Positions 1-7,202 of a stretch of DNA of 50,800 bases are shown one piece after another. A program made the position numbers and the translations under genes. The DNA lies in the NCBI RefSeq assembly GCF_020075705.1, contig NZ_JAIQUM010000041.1, forward strand, positions 1 to 50,800, written 5' to 3'. The notes beneath the pieces were generated by a model that made no database searches, was not told where the DNA came from, and saw only the letters and a program-made list of their open reading frames with translations. The DNA comes from Metabacillus rhizolycopersici (GTDB lineage Bacteria > Bacillota > Bacilli > Bacillales > Bacillaceae). Position 1 is the first letter of the stretch. Each line of letters begins with the position of its first letter.

Positions 1-186
1 AGTAAACTTTGTTGTTTTTAAACTTACTTGATTTCTAATTCAACTTCTCGAAATGATGTATCGTCCATAATCATGATTTATTGTCAGAACTTGAGATTTT
101 TTGTCCAAGCTCAAGGTTTTATTGTCTAGTTTTGAATTTTATTGTCCGAAATCACCAAGGTATCGACCAACCTTCAATTTTCGACA
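1..186 (-). mobile_element. Probable end of a Tn7-like transposon
   Basis: Read on the minus strand, this stretch has a run of directly repeated motifs close to GACAATAAA, beginning near 146, 126, 105, 85 and 65 (the last as GACGATACA), so spaced 20-21 bases. A sixth diverged copy (GTCGATACC) begins near 167. The outer edge is TGTCG at 186 going inward. Tn7 TnsB-binding sites are about 22 bp long, begin GACAATAAA, overlap at one end, and the element terminates in TGT/ACA. The match in motif, spacing and terminus is the evidence. The transposon body would lie left of position 1, so no tns genes are visible and no target-site duplication can be checked. Confidence 0.5.
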
Positions 187-261
187 TTTTTTTCGTCCCG
201 CTCTGTAAATGCTGTTAATCTTTTTATGTTTAAAAACAACAATCTTTTAAAAAAGAGCCTA

Positions 262-311
262 ATAAAAACACCCGACAGCTGATAATTGGTCTCTTCAGCT
301 GTCGGGTGTTT
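262..311 (-). terminator. Rho-independent terminator after spoVIF
   Basis: A perfect 15-bp stem (268-282 with 295-309, core CCCGACAGCTGA) is followed on the minus strand by TTTTTATT. It lies 65 bases past the spoVIF stop codon. The putative Tn7-like end begins about 75 bases further on. Confidence 0.85.
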
Positions 312-374
312 CATTTTCTACCGTAGAAAATTAGCAGACTTTTATTTTATGAAACAACGAAACTTCGCTTGCTA

Positions 375-629
375 CTACTTTTTACCCATCATTTTGGAAA
401 TTGTACTAAAATCTAACTTTTCATCACCATTAACAATGGATTTTACGATTTTATCTTCCATTTGCTTTGAAACTGGTTTATTAGCAATTTGTGAAACACG
501 TTGGATAACATTACGTACTGTTTGTTCATCTTTAAAGTTTGCACCTTGTAAAGAATTAGCCAATGAAAACACATCGTTCATGTTTACACCTGTTTTATTC
601 TCAAGGTTTTTAAAAAATTTATTATCCAT
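375..629 (-). CDS. spoVIF: Stage VI sporulation protein F (YjcC/SpoVIF-like)
   Basis: An 84-residue acidic/basic soluble protein without signal or membrane segments. It resembles the small SpoVIF (YjcC) family, which in B. subtilis is made in the mother cell late in sporulation and is needed for proper coat assembly through GerE-dependent gene expression. B. subtilis also has it in the cot/yjc region, which supports the call. The start has an AAGGAGG-type site upstream and a good sigma-K-like promoter (656-682). A strong terminator follows. Confidence 0.8.
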   Translation of the reverse strand: MDNKFFKNLENKTGVNMNDVFSLANSLQGANFKDEQTVRNVIQRVSQIANKPVSKQMEDKIVKSIVNGDEKLDFSTISKMMGKK

Positions 630-655
630 TTTCTAAACCTCCTTAATTAATGATA

Positions 656-682
656 TATCTTATGACTATCTAGGCAAAACGT
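656..682 (-). promoter_or_regulatory. Sigma-K-type promoter of spoVIF
   Basis: On the minus strand AC (682-681) is followed after exactly 16 bases by CATAAGATA (664-656). This is a full match to the sigma-K pattern AC-N16/17-CATANNNTA. It sits about 30 bases upstream of the spoVIF start. The -35 side touches the dispersed repeat beginning at 683. Confidence 0.65.
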
Positions 683-845
683 GATAAGAAAAGCACAAGC
701 GCCTTGTTCAGCCTCAGGCAAATAAGACACTCTTGAATAGACGGTGTTTTTCACCTTCAATTCAAGAATGGCTGTAGACCCAAGAGCGACCGGACGCTTG
801 CACTGGACAATTCTCGAAGCCAAAACTTATAAATTCTGATATTGT
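683..845 (+). repeat. Dispersed palindromic repeat, copy 1 (tail type C)
   Basis: Copy of the intergenic repeat family found about ten times here. It begins AAGAAAAGCACAAGCGCC, has a central stem with arms CTTGAAT/ATTCAAG, and ends in a tail containing TCTCGAAGCCAAAACTTATA that is shared only with copy 9 (48690-48846). It contains no coding sequence. Confidence 0.85.
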
Positions 846-882
846 TAAAAAAGAAAGCACGAGCAGCCATTGCTCGTACTTA
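846..882 (-). terminator. Terminator of the YjcZ-type gene
   Basis: Stem AAGTACGAGCA / TGCTCGTGCTT with loop ATGGC, followed on the minus strand by TCTTTTTT. It lies 26 bases past the stop codon of the small gene at 908-1024. An A/T-rich tail on the other side may let it act in both directions. Confidence 0.75.
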
Positions 883-907
883 AAAAAATACTTAGCTTCC
901 TTTTAGA

Positions 908-1024
908 TTAGTTCCAGATAGCTGCACCAACAATAATTAATAGGATGAATAGAACAACGATTAAAACGAAGCTGTTACCGTAATAACCACCGCCACCATA
1001 ACCACCACCGTAGCAGTAACTCAT
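908..1024 (-). CDS. YjcZ-family sporulation peptide
   Basis: A 38-residue peptide: Met-Ser-Tyr-Cys followed by a Gly/Tyr-rich segment (GGGYGGGGYYGN), one hydrophobic helix (roughly residues 19-36, FVLIVVLFILLIIVGAA) and a short Trp-Asn end. This layout is that of the YjcZ/YhcZ-type tiny sporulation proteins common in Bacillaceae, whose molecular role is unknown. It is preceded by AGGAGGTG at a workable distance and by a sigma-K-like promoter, and followed by a terminator. It was found by direct translation because it is very short. Confidence 0.85.
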   Translation of the reverse strand: MSYCYGGGYGGGGYYGNSFVLIVVLFILLIIVGAAIWN

Positions 1025-1057
1025 GTGCCATGCACCTCCTCTTCCCTATCATCCCTA

Positions 1058-1085
1058 TACTATATGAAATAAGTCTTTGTTCCGT
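1058..1085 (-). promoter_or_regulatory. Sigma-K-type promoter of the YjcZ-type gene
   Basis: On the minus strand AC (1085-1084), a 17-base spacer and CATATAGTA (1066-1058) match AC-N16/17-CATANNNTA. It lies about 34 bases upstream of the start codon, which fits mother-cell-specific late expression. Confidence 0.6.
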
Positions 1086-1130
1086 TTGGACGAATCGTCT
1101 GTTGAAAAAGACATTTTTTTCACTTTTTTA

Positions 1131-1334
1131 TTATCTCATGTGTTTAATTAGCCACTGTTCCATTTCTTGTGCATTTAGATCCATCCTCTGTTCAAATTGT
1201 TCAGTTAACCTATCTATTTTTGCTAATTCGACTGATTTATTTTTAAGTTTTTTGTCTTCATTCCTTTGAATGAGCTCATGTTGTCGATAGTTCCTCTGTA
1301 TCCATTCGCTAAATACTCGTTCAATAAGATCCAT
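1131..1334 (-). CDS. Small charged hypothetical protein, operon with DUF421 gene
   Basis: A 67-residue, highly charged, probably helical protein rich in Glu, Lys, Gln and Arg, with no signal or membrane segment. A strong site (AGGAGGGGGAAA) precedes the ATG. The stop codon of the DUF421 gene lies only 10 bases upstream, so the two are very likely co-transcribed and translationally close. I do not recognise the family. The heptad-like spacing of Leu/Ile/Val suggests a short coiled coil. No terminator is clear downstream. Confidence 0.65.
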   Translation of the reverse strand: MDLIERVFSEWIQRNYRQHELIQRNEDKKLKNKSVELAKIDRLTEQFEQRMDLNAQEMEQWLIKHMR

Positions 1335-1344
1335 TTTCCCCCTC

Positions 1345-2040
1345 CTATTTCTTCTCTAGATTGTCATGATAGAGATCTACATATAAATTTCCATCAACAT
1401 CAACTTGACCTAAAAATACTTCCTCGACCGTTGCTTCTTTGTGGCTAAGTTTACTTTTTATCCAATCAATACTGAAACCAGCACCATAGATTGTTTCCTC
1501 TAAAAGCTCACCGTCCATTATCACTGTTAGCGGAACCTTTACAGCAGCACCTTGACCAAACAAATCTCCCCAACTCACCTTTTGCTTTTCCTTCTTTAAT
1601 AGAACACTCAATTCGCCATTCGTTTCAAGAATGGCAAATTCGACATCAGCAACACTAAAAATATCCTTTTTGCGTAGTTGCTCAAGCAATGCATCTGTAG
1701 TATAATTTTCCTTCCTCAGATTCCCCTCCAAAATTTTTCCATCTTGTATAAATGTTGTAGCCTTCCCTTCAACAACATCACGAAACTTTTTACTCTTGAT
1801 TGAACAATATGAAACAATTATCGGCACCGATGTCCAAATGAGAATTGAGATAATTCCATTCACAACATTCAATTCGATATCCATCGAAATTGTTCCAGCA
1901 ATATCTCCTATCGTTATCCCTAAAATGTATTCAAAAAAGGAGAGCTTTGATAGTTGTTTTTTTCCTAAAAGCTTCGTGATAAAAAAAATCCCTAATATAA
2001 TTAGGGTTGTTCGAATAATAATCTCAATCCATTCAGGCAT
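1345..2040 (-). CDS. DUF421 (YetF-family) membrane protein
   Basis: A 231-residue protein with three hydrophobic segments in the first ~85 residues (near 7-25, 35-52 and 60-78) and a C-terminal soluble domain carrying the repeated YetF-type fold (contains KATTFIQDG and VPLTVIMDGEL). This is the DUF421/YetF family of Bacillaceae. Some members are spore inner-membrane proteins linked to spore resistance, and the position among sporulation genes suggests a similar setting, but that is inference. The start ATG has AAGGAGTAG upstream. Confidence 0.8.
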   Translation of the reverse strand: MPEWIEIIIRTTLIILGIFFITKLLGKKQLSKLSFFEYILGITIGDIAGTISMDIELNVVNGIISILIWTSVPIIVSYCSIKSKKFRDVVEGKATTFIQDGKILEGNLRKENYTTDALLEQLRKKDIFSVADVEFAILETNGELSVLLKKEKQKVSWGDLFGQGAAVKVPLTVIMDGELLEETIYGAGFSIDWIKSKLSHKEATVEEVFLGQVDVDGNLYVDLYHDNLEKK

Positions 2041-2102
2041 AAATCTACTCCTTCATCAGTCATCTTAACTATCATTTAGTATGAATCAATTGAGATTTTT
2101 TT

Positions 2103-2195
2103 ATGTAAGAAAAGCGCAAGCGTCTTATTTGCCCAAGAGGGGCTAGGCGCTTGCGCTGGACACGAAAACTAAGTCAAAAAAATTTATACTTATTA
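2103..2195 (+). repeat. Dispersed repeat, copy 2 (deleted centre, tail type B)
   Basis: It has the outer arms (AAAAGCGCAAGCG and GGGGCTAGGCGCTTGCGCTGG) and the type B tail (ACACGAAAACTAAGTC), but the whole central stem-loop is missing. The two outer arms still pair, leaving a short hairpin. Confidence 0.8.
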
Positions 2196-2225
2196 TGTAA
2201 CATCACTTTTAGATGCATGAATAGG

Positions 2226-2253
2226 GAACTGTCATTGAAGTCAGTCCCCTCAT
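2226..2253 (-). terminator. Possible terminator of the small gene at 2291-2425
   Basis: On the minus strand GGGGACTG and CAGTTCCC form a short stem around a 10-base loop, 37 bases past the stop of the small basic protein. The T-tract is weak. Confidence 0.4.
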
Positions 2254-2290
2254 TACATCATGAACAATAAAAAGCTGAACAGGTTAATGA

Positions 2291-2425
2291 TTATGATTTT
2301 CTTTTGTTTTTCCCACAACCACAACCACTCTTTTTAACTTTTTTTGTTCTAGAAGAAGTAGATTTAGAAATTGTTTGATTTGAGTTAGTTGGTCTTTGGG
2401 AAGGATTTATGTTTGATCTATACAC
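2291..2425 (-). CDS. Small basic Cys-containing peptide, possible coat protein
   Basis: A 44-residue reading frame with GTG start, preceded by an AGGAAGGTGG-type site 10-11 bases away. The N-terminal half is rich in Ser, Thr, Asn and Gln. The C-terminus is very basic with a Gly-Cys-Gly-Cys-Gly core followed by KNKRKS. The composition fits small cross-linkable spore-coat or crust peptides, and the gene sits between yjcA and other sporulation genes. I cannot assign a family, and both the start codon and the coding status are uncertain. Confidence 0.4.
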   Translation of the reverse strand: MYRSNINPSQRPTNSNQTISKSTSSRTKKVKKSGCGCGKNKRKS

Positions 2426-2474
2426 GCCTTATCCCACCTTCCTTTTTTAGTCAACACATTTAAAGCGATGTAAG

Positions 2475-2645
2475 AACAAAAGCGCAAGCGCCTTGATCAG
2501 CCTTAGGCATGGCATAAGACGCGCATGAATAGAAGGTGTACTTTGCCTTCAATTCATGCGTGGCTTATGACCCCGAGGGGCTAGGCGCTGGAGCTGGATG
2601 TCGTGCGCTTATCCGCAGTATAAGAATTTTATAGCTATAGCATAG
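2475..2645 (+). repeat. Dispersed palindromic repeat, copy 3 (tail type A)
   Basis: Central stem arms are CGCATGAAT and ATTCATGCG. The outer arms are AAAGCGCAAGCGCC and GGGGCTAGGCGC. The tail contains GTGCGCTTATCCGCAGTATAA. Copy 4 (20030-20192) is almost the same sequence in reverse orientation. Confidence 0.9.
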
Positions 2646-2709
2646 AAAAATATTCAGCCTTTATATCTCATTTTATGTGAAAGAAGTTAATTGTTTCTAA
2701 GGCAATTGC

Positions 2710-3069
2710 CTAATCTATTAGTCTCATCACAAGAGACTCTATCATTCCAGCAAAACCTGCAATTGCTAAAATAAAAATAACGGGTTCAGCTCCTTGCGGC
2801 CATAACATCCAAGCAACGAACAAAAATGCTGAGCACCAAATTCCTGTACACCAATGGCAACTTAATAGTTCACCAATCCACGCTCTCAATCCCTTGCCTT
2901 TCATTTCTAAAAAGACTTCAACAACACCATCATCACCTATTTCTTCAACTTCTTTATGGAAAGGACGACGTATAAATGCTGTAATCTTATCAAAAACAAT
3001 AAGTCTTGTTAATCGAAAAGACGCGAATACAAAGATGATAAGTTGTAACCAGGTTGTCATCTCCCCCAC
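2710..3069 (-). CDS. yjcA: Sporulation protein YjcA, DUF1360 membrane protein
   Basis: A 119-residue protein with hydrophobic segments near residues 6-25, 76-88 and 95-112, and the motif CHWCTGIWCSA that marks DUF1360. YjcA in B. subtilis is a sporulation membrane protein encoded next to the cotV-Z cluster, which matches this position. An acidic loop (about residues 40-60) separates the first helix from the rest. A GTGAGGTGGGGGAG site precedes the ATG. Its molecular function is unknown. Confidence 0.8.
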   Translation of the reverse strand: MGEMTTWLQLIIFVFASFRLTRLIVFDKITAFIRRPFHKEVEEIGDDGVVEVFLEMKGKGLRAWIGELLSCHWCTGIWCSAFLFVAWMLWPQGAEPVIFILAIAGFAGMIESLVMRLID

Positions 3070-3099
3070 CTCACTAAACCATAATCCTTATAATTTATG

Positions 3100-3545
3100 A
3101 AATAATTTCTTAATTATGATGATAGACATGTTACCTTCGCAAAATAGATAAAAAAGCTATGTGTAAATCGACATTTATGCCAATTAATGCCATGTGGAAA
3201 TCTTTGTACGATGTTCATCATAGTGCATTCGCTGAAAAATAGGTAGAAACATATAATAAAGATGTTTTCAGACAGTCAAAAGTGAAATACCATAAACAAA
3301 ACACCAAGTTTCTGAAATAATCAAATACAAGTTTTTGTGATACATGTAGCAATGGTCGTTTTCTTTATCATCGCCTCAAAGTTACTGATACAGGGGAATC
3401 ACTAAAGAAATTGGCAAGACGTATATTGTTAGAAAACAAACAAAAGACAATTATCCTAAAAATGGTTTTATGTACCAAGATGTTTGTCTTATACAAAATT
3501 AGATTTCAATCATTTAATAATAGTACATTGAAAGGGGGAAAAACG
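3100..3545. other. Intergenic stretch, no gene seen
   Basis: About 440 bases of A/T-rich sequence upstream of the cotX-like gene. There are no convincing reading frames with ribosome sites, and the open frame running into the cotX-like gene lacks a start signal. A CATATAATA box occurs near 3250 without an AC at the right distance, so I do not call a promoter. It may be the decayed remains of a former cot gene. Confidence 0.4.
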
Positions 3546-3806
3546 ATGAAAGCTACACCTTATAAATGGGTCAACATCTTGTTTAACAACGTCGCAACAG
3601 TTGTTCCAGCTGAAGAGCAAGGATTTAACAACGTCGCAACAGTTGTTCAAACTGAAGAGCAAGAAAGTAATATCGAACAAATTCCATCTGACAACATAAC
3701 TCAAATCGTGCAACTTGTAGAAAAACTAATTGACCTAACGGTTGACGATAGCGATCGTGCTAAGAACGTAACACAAAAATTGTTACAACAAGTAGAATCG
3801 ATCTAA
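3546..3806 (+). CDS. CotX/CotV-type spore coat protein, shortened
   Basis: An 86-residue protein starting at an ATG that follows AAAGGGGGAAAAACG. The C-terminal half (from about residue 46) has the pattern of the Coat_X domain of CotX/CotV: an N-I-T-Q-I-V core, then leucine-rich sequence, D-S-D-x-A-x-x-V-T-Q and L-L-Q. These proteins form the insoluble outer coat or crust. The N-terminal part has a 14-residue unit beginning FNNVATVV repeated in tandem, coded by a 42-bp duplication (3585-3668). B. subtilis CotX is about twice as long, so this is a reduced or CotV-like member. A terminator follows at 3960. Confidence 0.65.
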   Translation: MKATPYKWVNILFNNVATVVPAEEQGFNNVATVVQTEEQESNIEQIPSDNITQIVQLVEKLIDLTVDDSDRAKNVTQKLLQQVESI

Positions 3807-3959
3807 TATAAAACGATACTTCCGTCAATGGGGGGATTACTGCTAATTAATGCGGGATAGACAGGAACAAAAGCTCAAGCCAGGTATAACTAGTGAATGA
3901 AGAAGTTGAAATAGATTGTACAAAGGATCCACTACAACAGTGACTAGATTTGTATGTAT

Positions 3960-3983
3960 GCAGGGGGAAAACCCCTGCTTTTT
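3960..3983 (+). terminator. Terminator downstream of the cotX-like gene
   Basis: GCAGGGG / CCCCTGC stem with loop GAAAA and a TTTTT tract. It lies about 155 bases past the cotX-like stop codon. Confidence 0.8.
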
Positions 3984-4035
3984 AATATGTTAGGACCTGA
4001 ACTAATTTGTCTTATTTGAAAAAGGCTAACTAAAA

Positions 4036-4062
4036 ACCTACTTCATTTTTCTACATACCATT
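4036..4062 (+). promoter_or_regulatory. Sigma-K-like promoter of first cotY/cotZ gene
   Basis: AC (4036-4037), 16-base spacer, then CATACCATT (4054-4062). The 12-base block TTTTTCTACATA that includes the start of the -10 element also occurs upstream of the second cot gene. The leader would be about 115 bases. Confidence 0.45.
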
Positions 4063-4186
4063 TACCTAAATTCTTTTTTTTGATTGAGCAAGTATAGACG
4101 AATACCCACACCAACTAGTTATTACACACATAGTCTGTTAAGGACTAAAGTCAAATATTGATATTATTTAAGGAGATGACTTATCA

Positions 4187-4666
4187 ATGGGTTGCAAAGA
4201 TAAAAAAGACCGCGACAATAATTGTGTATGTGATGCTGTTGAACAAATTTTAGCTGAACAAGAAGCTGTAGAAGAAATCACTTGCCCGACTAGCTGCTTC
4301 AGTAACTTATTAAACCCTGTTGCAGGTACTAAAGATACGATTCCTTTTATCTTAACTAACAAAAAGGGTGATCTTTTCAAAGCATTTGGTAATGTTGGTG
4401 GCTTAACTGGTGACATGACTTGCTTTAAAACAATCTTCTTCCGTGTTGAAGCTTTAGATGATTGCTGTGCAACATTGTCATTACTTCGTCCGGTTGATAT
4501 TGATGGAAACACAGAAAGCGTAACAGATCCTTGTGACGAGGATTTCTTCGGTCTTGAAAAATCAGACTTTTGTGTTGAAGTAGACCTTGATTGCTTCTGT
4601 GCGATTCAATGCCTATCACCAGAATTAGTTGACCGCATTGCTGATCGAAAACATCACCACAAATAA
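4187..4666 (+). CDS. Spore coat/exosporium protein CotY/CotZ (ExsY-like)
   Basis: A 159-residue Cys-rich, acidic protein of the CotY/CotZ/ExsY family, which self-assembles into disulfide-linked layers of the spore crust or exosporium. Family marks include [11 protein letters not shown] near the N-terminus, [12 protein letters not shown], the FGNVGG segment, paired cysteines (DCCATL) and the C-terminal [13 protein letters not shown]. The tail ends in three histidines and a lysine. A strong AAGGAGATG site precedes the ATG. A second family member lies just downstream with its own promoter and shows clear loss of the region around [12 protein letters not shown]. Confidence 0.9.
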   Translation: MGCKDKKDRDNNCVCDAVEQILAEQEAVEEITCPTSCFSNLLNPVAGTKDTIPFILTNKKGDLFKAFGNVGGLTGDMTCFKTIFFRVEALDDCCATLSLLRPVDIDGNTESVTDPCDEDFFGLEKSDFCVEVDLDCFCAIQCLSPELVDRIADRKHHHK

Positions 4667-4678
4667 ATCACCTATAAA

Positions 4679-4706
4679 GGCTGCTGACAATCAGCAGTCT
4701 CTTTTT
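4679..4706 (+). terminator. Terminator after first cotY/cotZ
   Basis: GGCTGCTGA / TCAGCAGTC stem (one G-T pair) followed by TCTTTTT, 12 bases past the stop codon. Confidence 0.75.
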
Positions 4707-4747
4707 GTTTGGTAATTTTATACAAACGCTTCGAAAATAAACAATTC

Positions 4748-4774
4748 ACATAGCACCTTTTTCTACATAGCTTC
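4748..4774 (+). promoter_or_regulatory. Sigma-K-like promoter of second cotY/cotZ gene
   Basis: AC (4748-4749), 16-base spacer, CATAGCTTC (4766-4774), with the TTTTTCTACATA block shared with the promoter at 4036. It sits about 42 bases ahead of the start codon. Confidence 0.5.
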
Positions 4775-4815
4775 TTATACTAATAGTAAGAATGTTAAGT
4801 GGGAGGGGAAAATTT

Positions 4816-5223
4816 ATGAGCAAAAAAAATTGTGTTTGTGATACAGTTGAACATATTTTAGATCAACAAGATGCCGTTAAAGACCGCTGTCCTACTAGCT
4901 GCTATAGCAACCTCCTTAATCCAGTGAAAAGTCTTGGGGATACAATTCCCTTCATTTTAATTAATGAAAACGGAACTTTATTTAAAGCATTTGGCAATGT
5001 TGGTGGAAATTGCTTCAAAACTCCTTTTTTTAGAGTTGAGCATATAAATCATTGCTGCACAACGCTTCGGCTCTTACTACCGCTAGACTGTCATAATCAC
5101 ATTGCACATGAAATTTGTGATGTTGAAAGACTCGTAAAAACAAAAAACTGTGTTGAAGTTGATCTTACATGCTTCTGTGCCATCCAGTGTTTATCACCTA
5201 GATTGGTAGCAAATAAATATTGA
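4816..5223 (+). CDS. Spore coat protein CotZ/CotY, second copy
   Basis: A 135-residue paralogue of the preceding protein, sharing NCVCDTVEHIL, CPTSCYSNLLNPV, the FGNVGG segment with following Cys-Phe-Lys, HCCTTLRLLLP and [13 protein letters not shown]. The ATG at 4816 follows GGGAGGGGAAAATTT, and a longer in-frame start lacks a site. The pair reflects tandem duplication, as for cotY/cotZ and exsY/cotY in other Bacillaceae. It converges on cotO and shares an 18-bp perfect bidirectional terminator whose stem includes the stop codon. Confidence 0.88.
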   Translation: MSKKNCVCDTVEHILDQQDAVKDRCPTSCYSNLLNPVKSLGDTIPFILINENGTLFKAFGNVGGNCFKTPFFRVEHINHCCTTLRLLLPLDCHNHIAHEICDVERLVKTKNCVEVDLTCFCAIQCLSPRLVANKY

Positions 5224-5267
5224 CGTAAAAAAGTTAGACACCTTTTGTATCTAACTTTTTTACGTCA
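5221..5267. terminator. Bidirectional terminator between cotZ and cotO
   Basis: A perfect 18-bp inverted repeat (5221-5238 with 5250-5267, core AAAAAAGTTAGA) around an 11-base loop. The TGA of the cotZ gene is the first three bases of the stem. Its A/T runs serve both converging genes. Confidence 0.85.
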
Positions 5268-5270
5268 TAA

Positions 5271-5822
5271 TTAAAATCCTAATAAATTGATTGCGATAAT
5301 ATTTGCAACAGGTAGATCAATCGGCTTTGCATGTGTTAATGAGCGAATGGTGACAATTCCATCTTCTTCAGACATAATGACACCACGATAATTTTCATCT
5401 GTCGTTTCAATTTGACACAGTGTCCGTGGCATGTTTTTCGGTAGGTTTGTGAAAAACTCAACCTTTTCCGCTACATTCATTTGCGTAAGAGGTTTCCTTT
5501 GTTTTCGATACTCTTTTACAGATTGCTCTTGTCTTTGCTCGACCTGATTCTCTTGGATTTCTTGAACTGACTGTACATCTTCATTAGATTTTATTTCATC
5601 TGGAATTTCTTCTGGAATTTCTTCCAATGTCTTTTCTTTTTGAATCGATTCATTTACAATTTTTTTCACTCCTGAATCGACGCTTTCAGTCCTCACTGCC
5701 GCCTTTGTCCTTACCTTTTTCACAACGAATGATTGCATATGAACATCAATATCTTGATTGTCGGGCTGAACAATATACATAAGAGGCTTTATCTGATAAT
5801 TTTGTTTTTGCTTACTTGCCAT
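5271..5822 (-). CDS. cotO: Spore coat morphogenetic protein CotO
   Basis: A 183-residue protein with the CotO pattern. A short basic N-terminus leads to PLMYIVQP, then a low-complexity Glu/Gln/Val/Lys-rich middle (about residues 45-110, with repeated EIPEEIPDEI-type units). The conserved C-terminal domain holds MNVAEKVEFFTNLP, the Cys-Gln-Ile-Glu-Thr segment and IRSLTHAKPIDLPV. CotO in B. subtilis directs outer-coat and crust assembly and is encoded beside cotZ, as here. A CTACGGGAGG site and a sigma-K-like promoter (5860-5887) lie upstream. Confidence 0.88.
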   Translation of the reverse strand: MASKQKQNYQIKPLMYIVQPDNQDIDVHMQSFVVKKVRTKAAVRTESVDSGVKKIVNESIQKEKTLEEIPEEIPDEIKSNEDVQSVQEIQENQVEQRQEQSVKEYRKQRKPLTQMNVAEKVEFFTNLPKNMPRTLCQIETTDENYRGVIMSEEDGIVTIRSLTHAKPIDLPVANIIAINLLGF

Positions 5823-5859
5823 TTCAATACCTCCCGTAGTAAAAAAGATTCACACTCAA

Positions 5860-5887
5860 CATAATATGCTCGTGGAGTAAGGATTGT
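5860..5887 (-). promoter_or_regulatory. Sigma-K-like promoter of cotO
   Basis: On the minus strand AC (5887-5886), a 17-base spacer and CATATTATG (5868-5860), about 38 bases before the start. It is one base off the CATANNNTA form. Confidence 0.45.
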
Positions 5888-6221
5888 GCCTAATTCTTAC
5901 AATGAATCACATTCCTTAAAAGTCTTTTGCTTATCATAATATGGTACAACTTTCACTAACATTAATGGATAACTTCCATAGAATGTGGGGGAATTGACCG
6001 TTAATCTACATTACAATTATTTTCTGATAAAACAATTAATCTTTACATTTATTGTACACTGGCTTAACATTTTCTTGTTATTGTCGAATTATGAAGAAAA
6101 TATTGCAAATCCTATCTAGGCTGATATAGAAAAGACAGTTAATAATTACATATACTGTAAAATCAACATTATGACTAAAGGATCTATAACCCTTAGTTTG
6201 TTAGATCAAAGGAGAACTATA

Positions 6222-7127
6222 ATGAATAATATAAGTCCAGACACTATTAGTGAAAGGATTTCGATTAAAGATCAATTTTTAAATATTCTTAAAAATAAAC
6301 TCATCACCATTCATTTTCAACCAATTGTTCATTTTCACAGCCATCAAACTTATGGGTTTGAGGCCTTATCGAGAGGCCCTTTTAATAGTTTTTTTTATAG
6401 TCCTTCTCGATTATTTCCATATGCAGAAAAAGAAGGATTGCTTTACACTCTAGAAAAAGTTGCAAGAGAACGAGCTTTTGAAGAAAGTAGAGGTATTTCA
6501 AAAGAACAAAAACTATTTATTAATCTAAATTCACAGGTTATTTATGATAGTCAGTTTACTCCAGGTCATACCATTTCTTTGTTACAGCAGTTTGAGATTA
6601 ACCCGAAAAACGTTGTATTTGAAATTACCGAAAGGAATGCCATTCACGACTTTGCTGCTTTTAGGAATGTTTTAAATCATTATCGAGAACAAGGTTTCCA
6701 AATTGCTATTGATGATGCTGGGGCAGGATATTCTTCTTTACAATCTATTTCAGAACTAATGCCTGATTATATTAAGATTGATCGCTCGTTAATTAGCGGA
6801 ATAGATCATAATGAGGTAAAGTCGAATATTTTAGAAGCATTTGTGTCATTCACAAAAAAAATGAATTGCGAAATTATTGCAGAAGGAATTGAAACAGAGG
6901 ACGAACTTCGCCGAATTATCGATTTAGGAATTGTGTATGGTCAAGGCTTTTTTATTGCACGCCCCGATAATCCAATACCTTCGATAAGTGAAAATGCAAA
7001 ACAATATTTGAACTTGTTTGAACTGAAAAATAGAGGTAAGTCTGTAACCGTTGATATTTCTGATGACATCATCCTTGTTCAAAATGGGGTTGAAATTAAA
7101 CGTCAGCCTGCAAGCTCGCTCCTCTAA
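6222..7127 (+). CDS. EAL-domain cyclic-di-GMP phosphodiesterase
   Basis: A 301-residue protein almost wholly made of an EAL domain. The catalytic signatures look intact: FEALSRGP, LFINLNSQ, FEITERN, IDDAGAGYSSL, YIKIDRSLI and IIAEGIETE. That predicts hydrolysis of c-di-GMP to pGpG with a Mg/Mn pair. No GGDEF, PAS or membrane segment is attached. About 50 residues after the domain (from residue ~245) form a tail of unknown role ending near QNGVEIKR. The ATG at 6222 follows AAAGGAGAACTATA. It stands alone, convergent with fabI across a shared terminator. The role may be motility, biofilm or sporulation timing; nothing local decides. Confidence 0.88.
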   Translation: MNNISPDTISERISIKDQFLNILKNKLITIHFQPIVHFHSHQTYGFEALSRGPFNSFFYSPSRLFPYAEKEGLLYTLEKVARERAFEESRGISKEQKLFINLNSQVIYDSQFTPGHTISLLQQFEINPKNVVFEITERNAIHDFAAFRNVLNHYREQGFQIAIDDAGAGYSSLQSISELMPDYIKIDRSLISGIDHNEVKSNILEAFVSFTKKMNCEIIAEGIETEDELRRIIDLGIVYGQGFFIARPDNPIPSISENAKQYLNLFELKNRGKSVTVDISDDIILVQNGVEIKRQPASSLL

Positions 7128-7161
7128 AAGGACCAAAAATCACCATTTTACACATAATGAA

Positions 7162-7195
7162 AACCCCTAATCCTTTTTATTGGATTAGGGGTTCA
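7162..7195. terminator. Bidirectional terminator between EAL gene and fabI
   Basis: Perfect 12-bp stem AACCCCTAATCC / GGATTAGGGGTT around an 8-base loop, with A and T runs on both sides. Confidence 0.85.
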
Positions 7196-7202
7196 TTAAG
7201 TT

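Noticed and set aside
1..186. CRISPR array
   Set aside because: The repeats are 9-10 bases conserved with 20-21-base period and no constant spacer-repeat layout; they fit transposase-binding sites better.
286..636. Open frame of 116 codons on the plus strand
   Set aside because: Antisense to spoVIF and its terminator; no ribosome site and no protein family.
4168..4512. Minus-strand frame opposite the first cotY/cotZ gene
   Set aside because: A shadow of the conserved coat gene; low-quality composition and no start signal.
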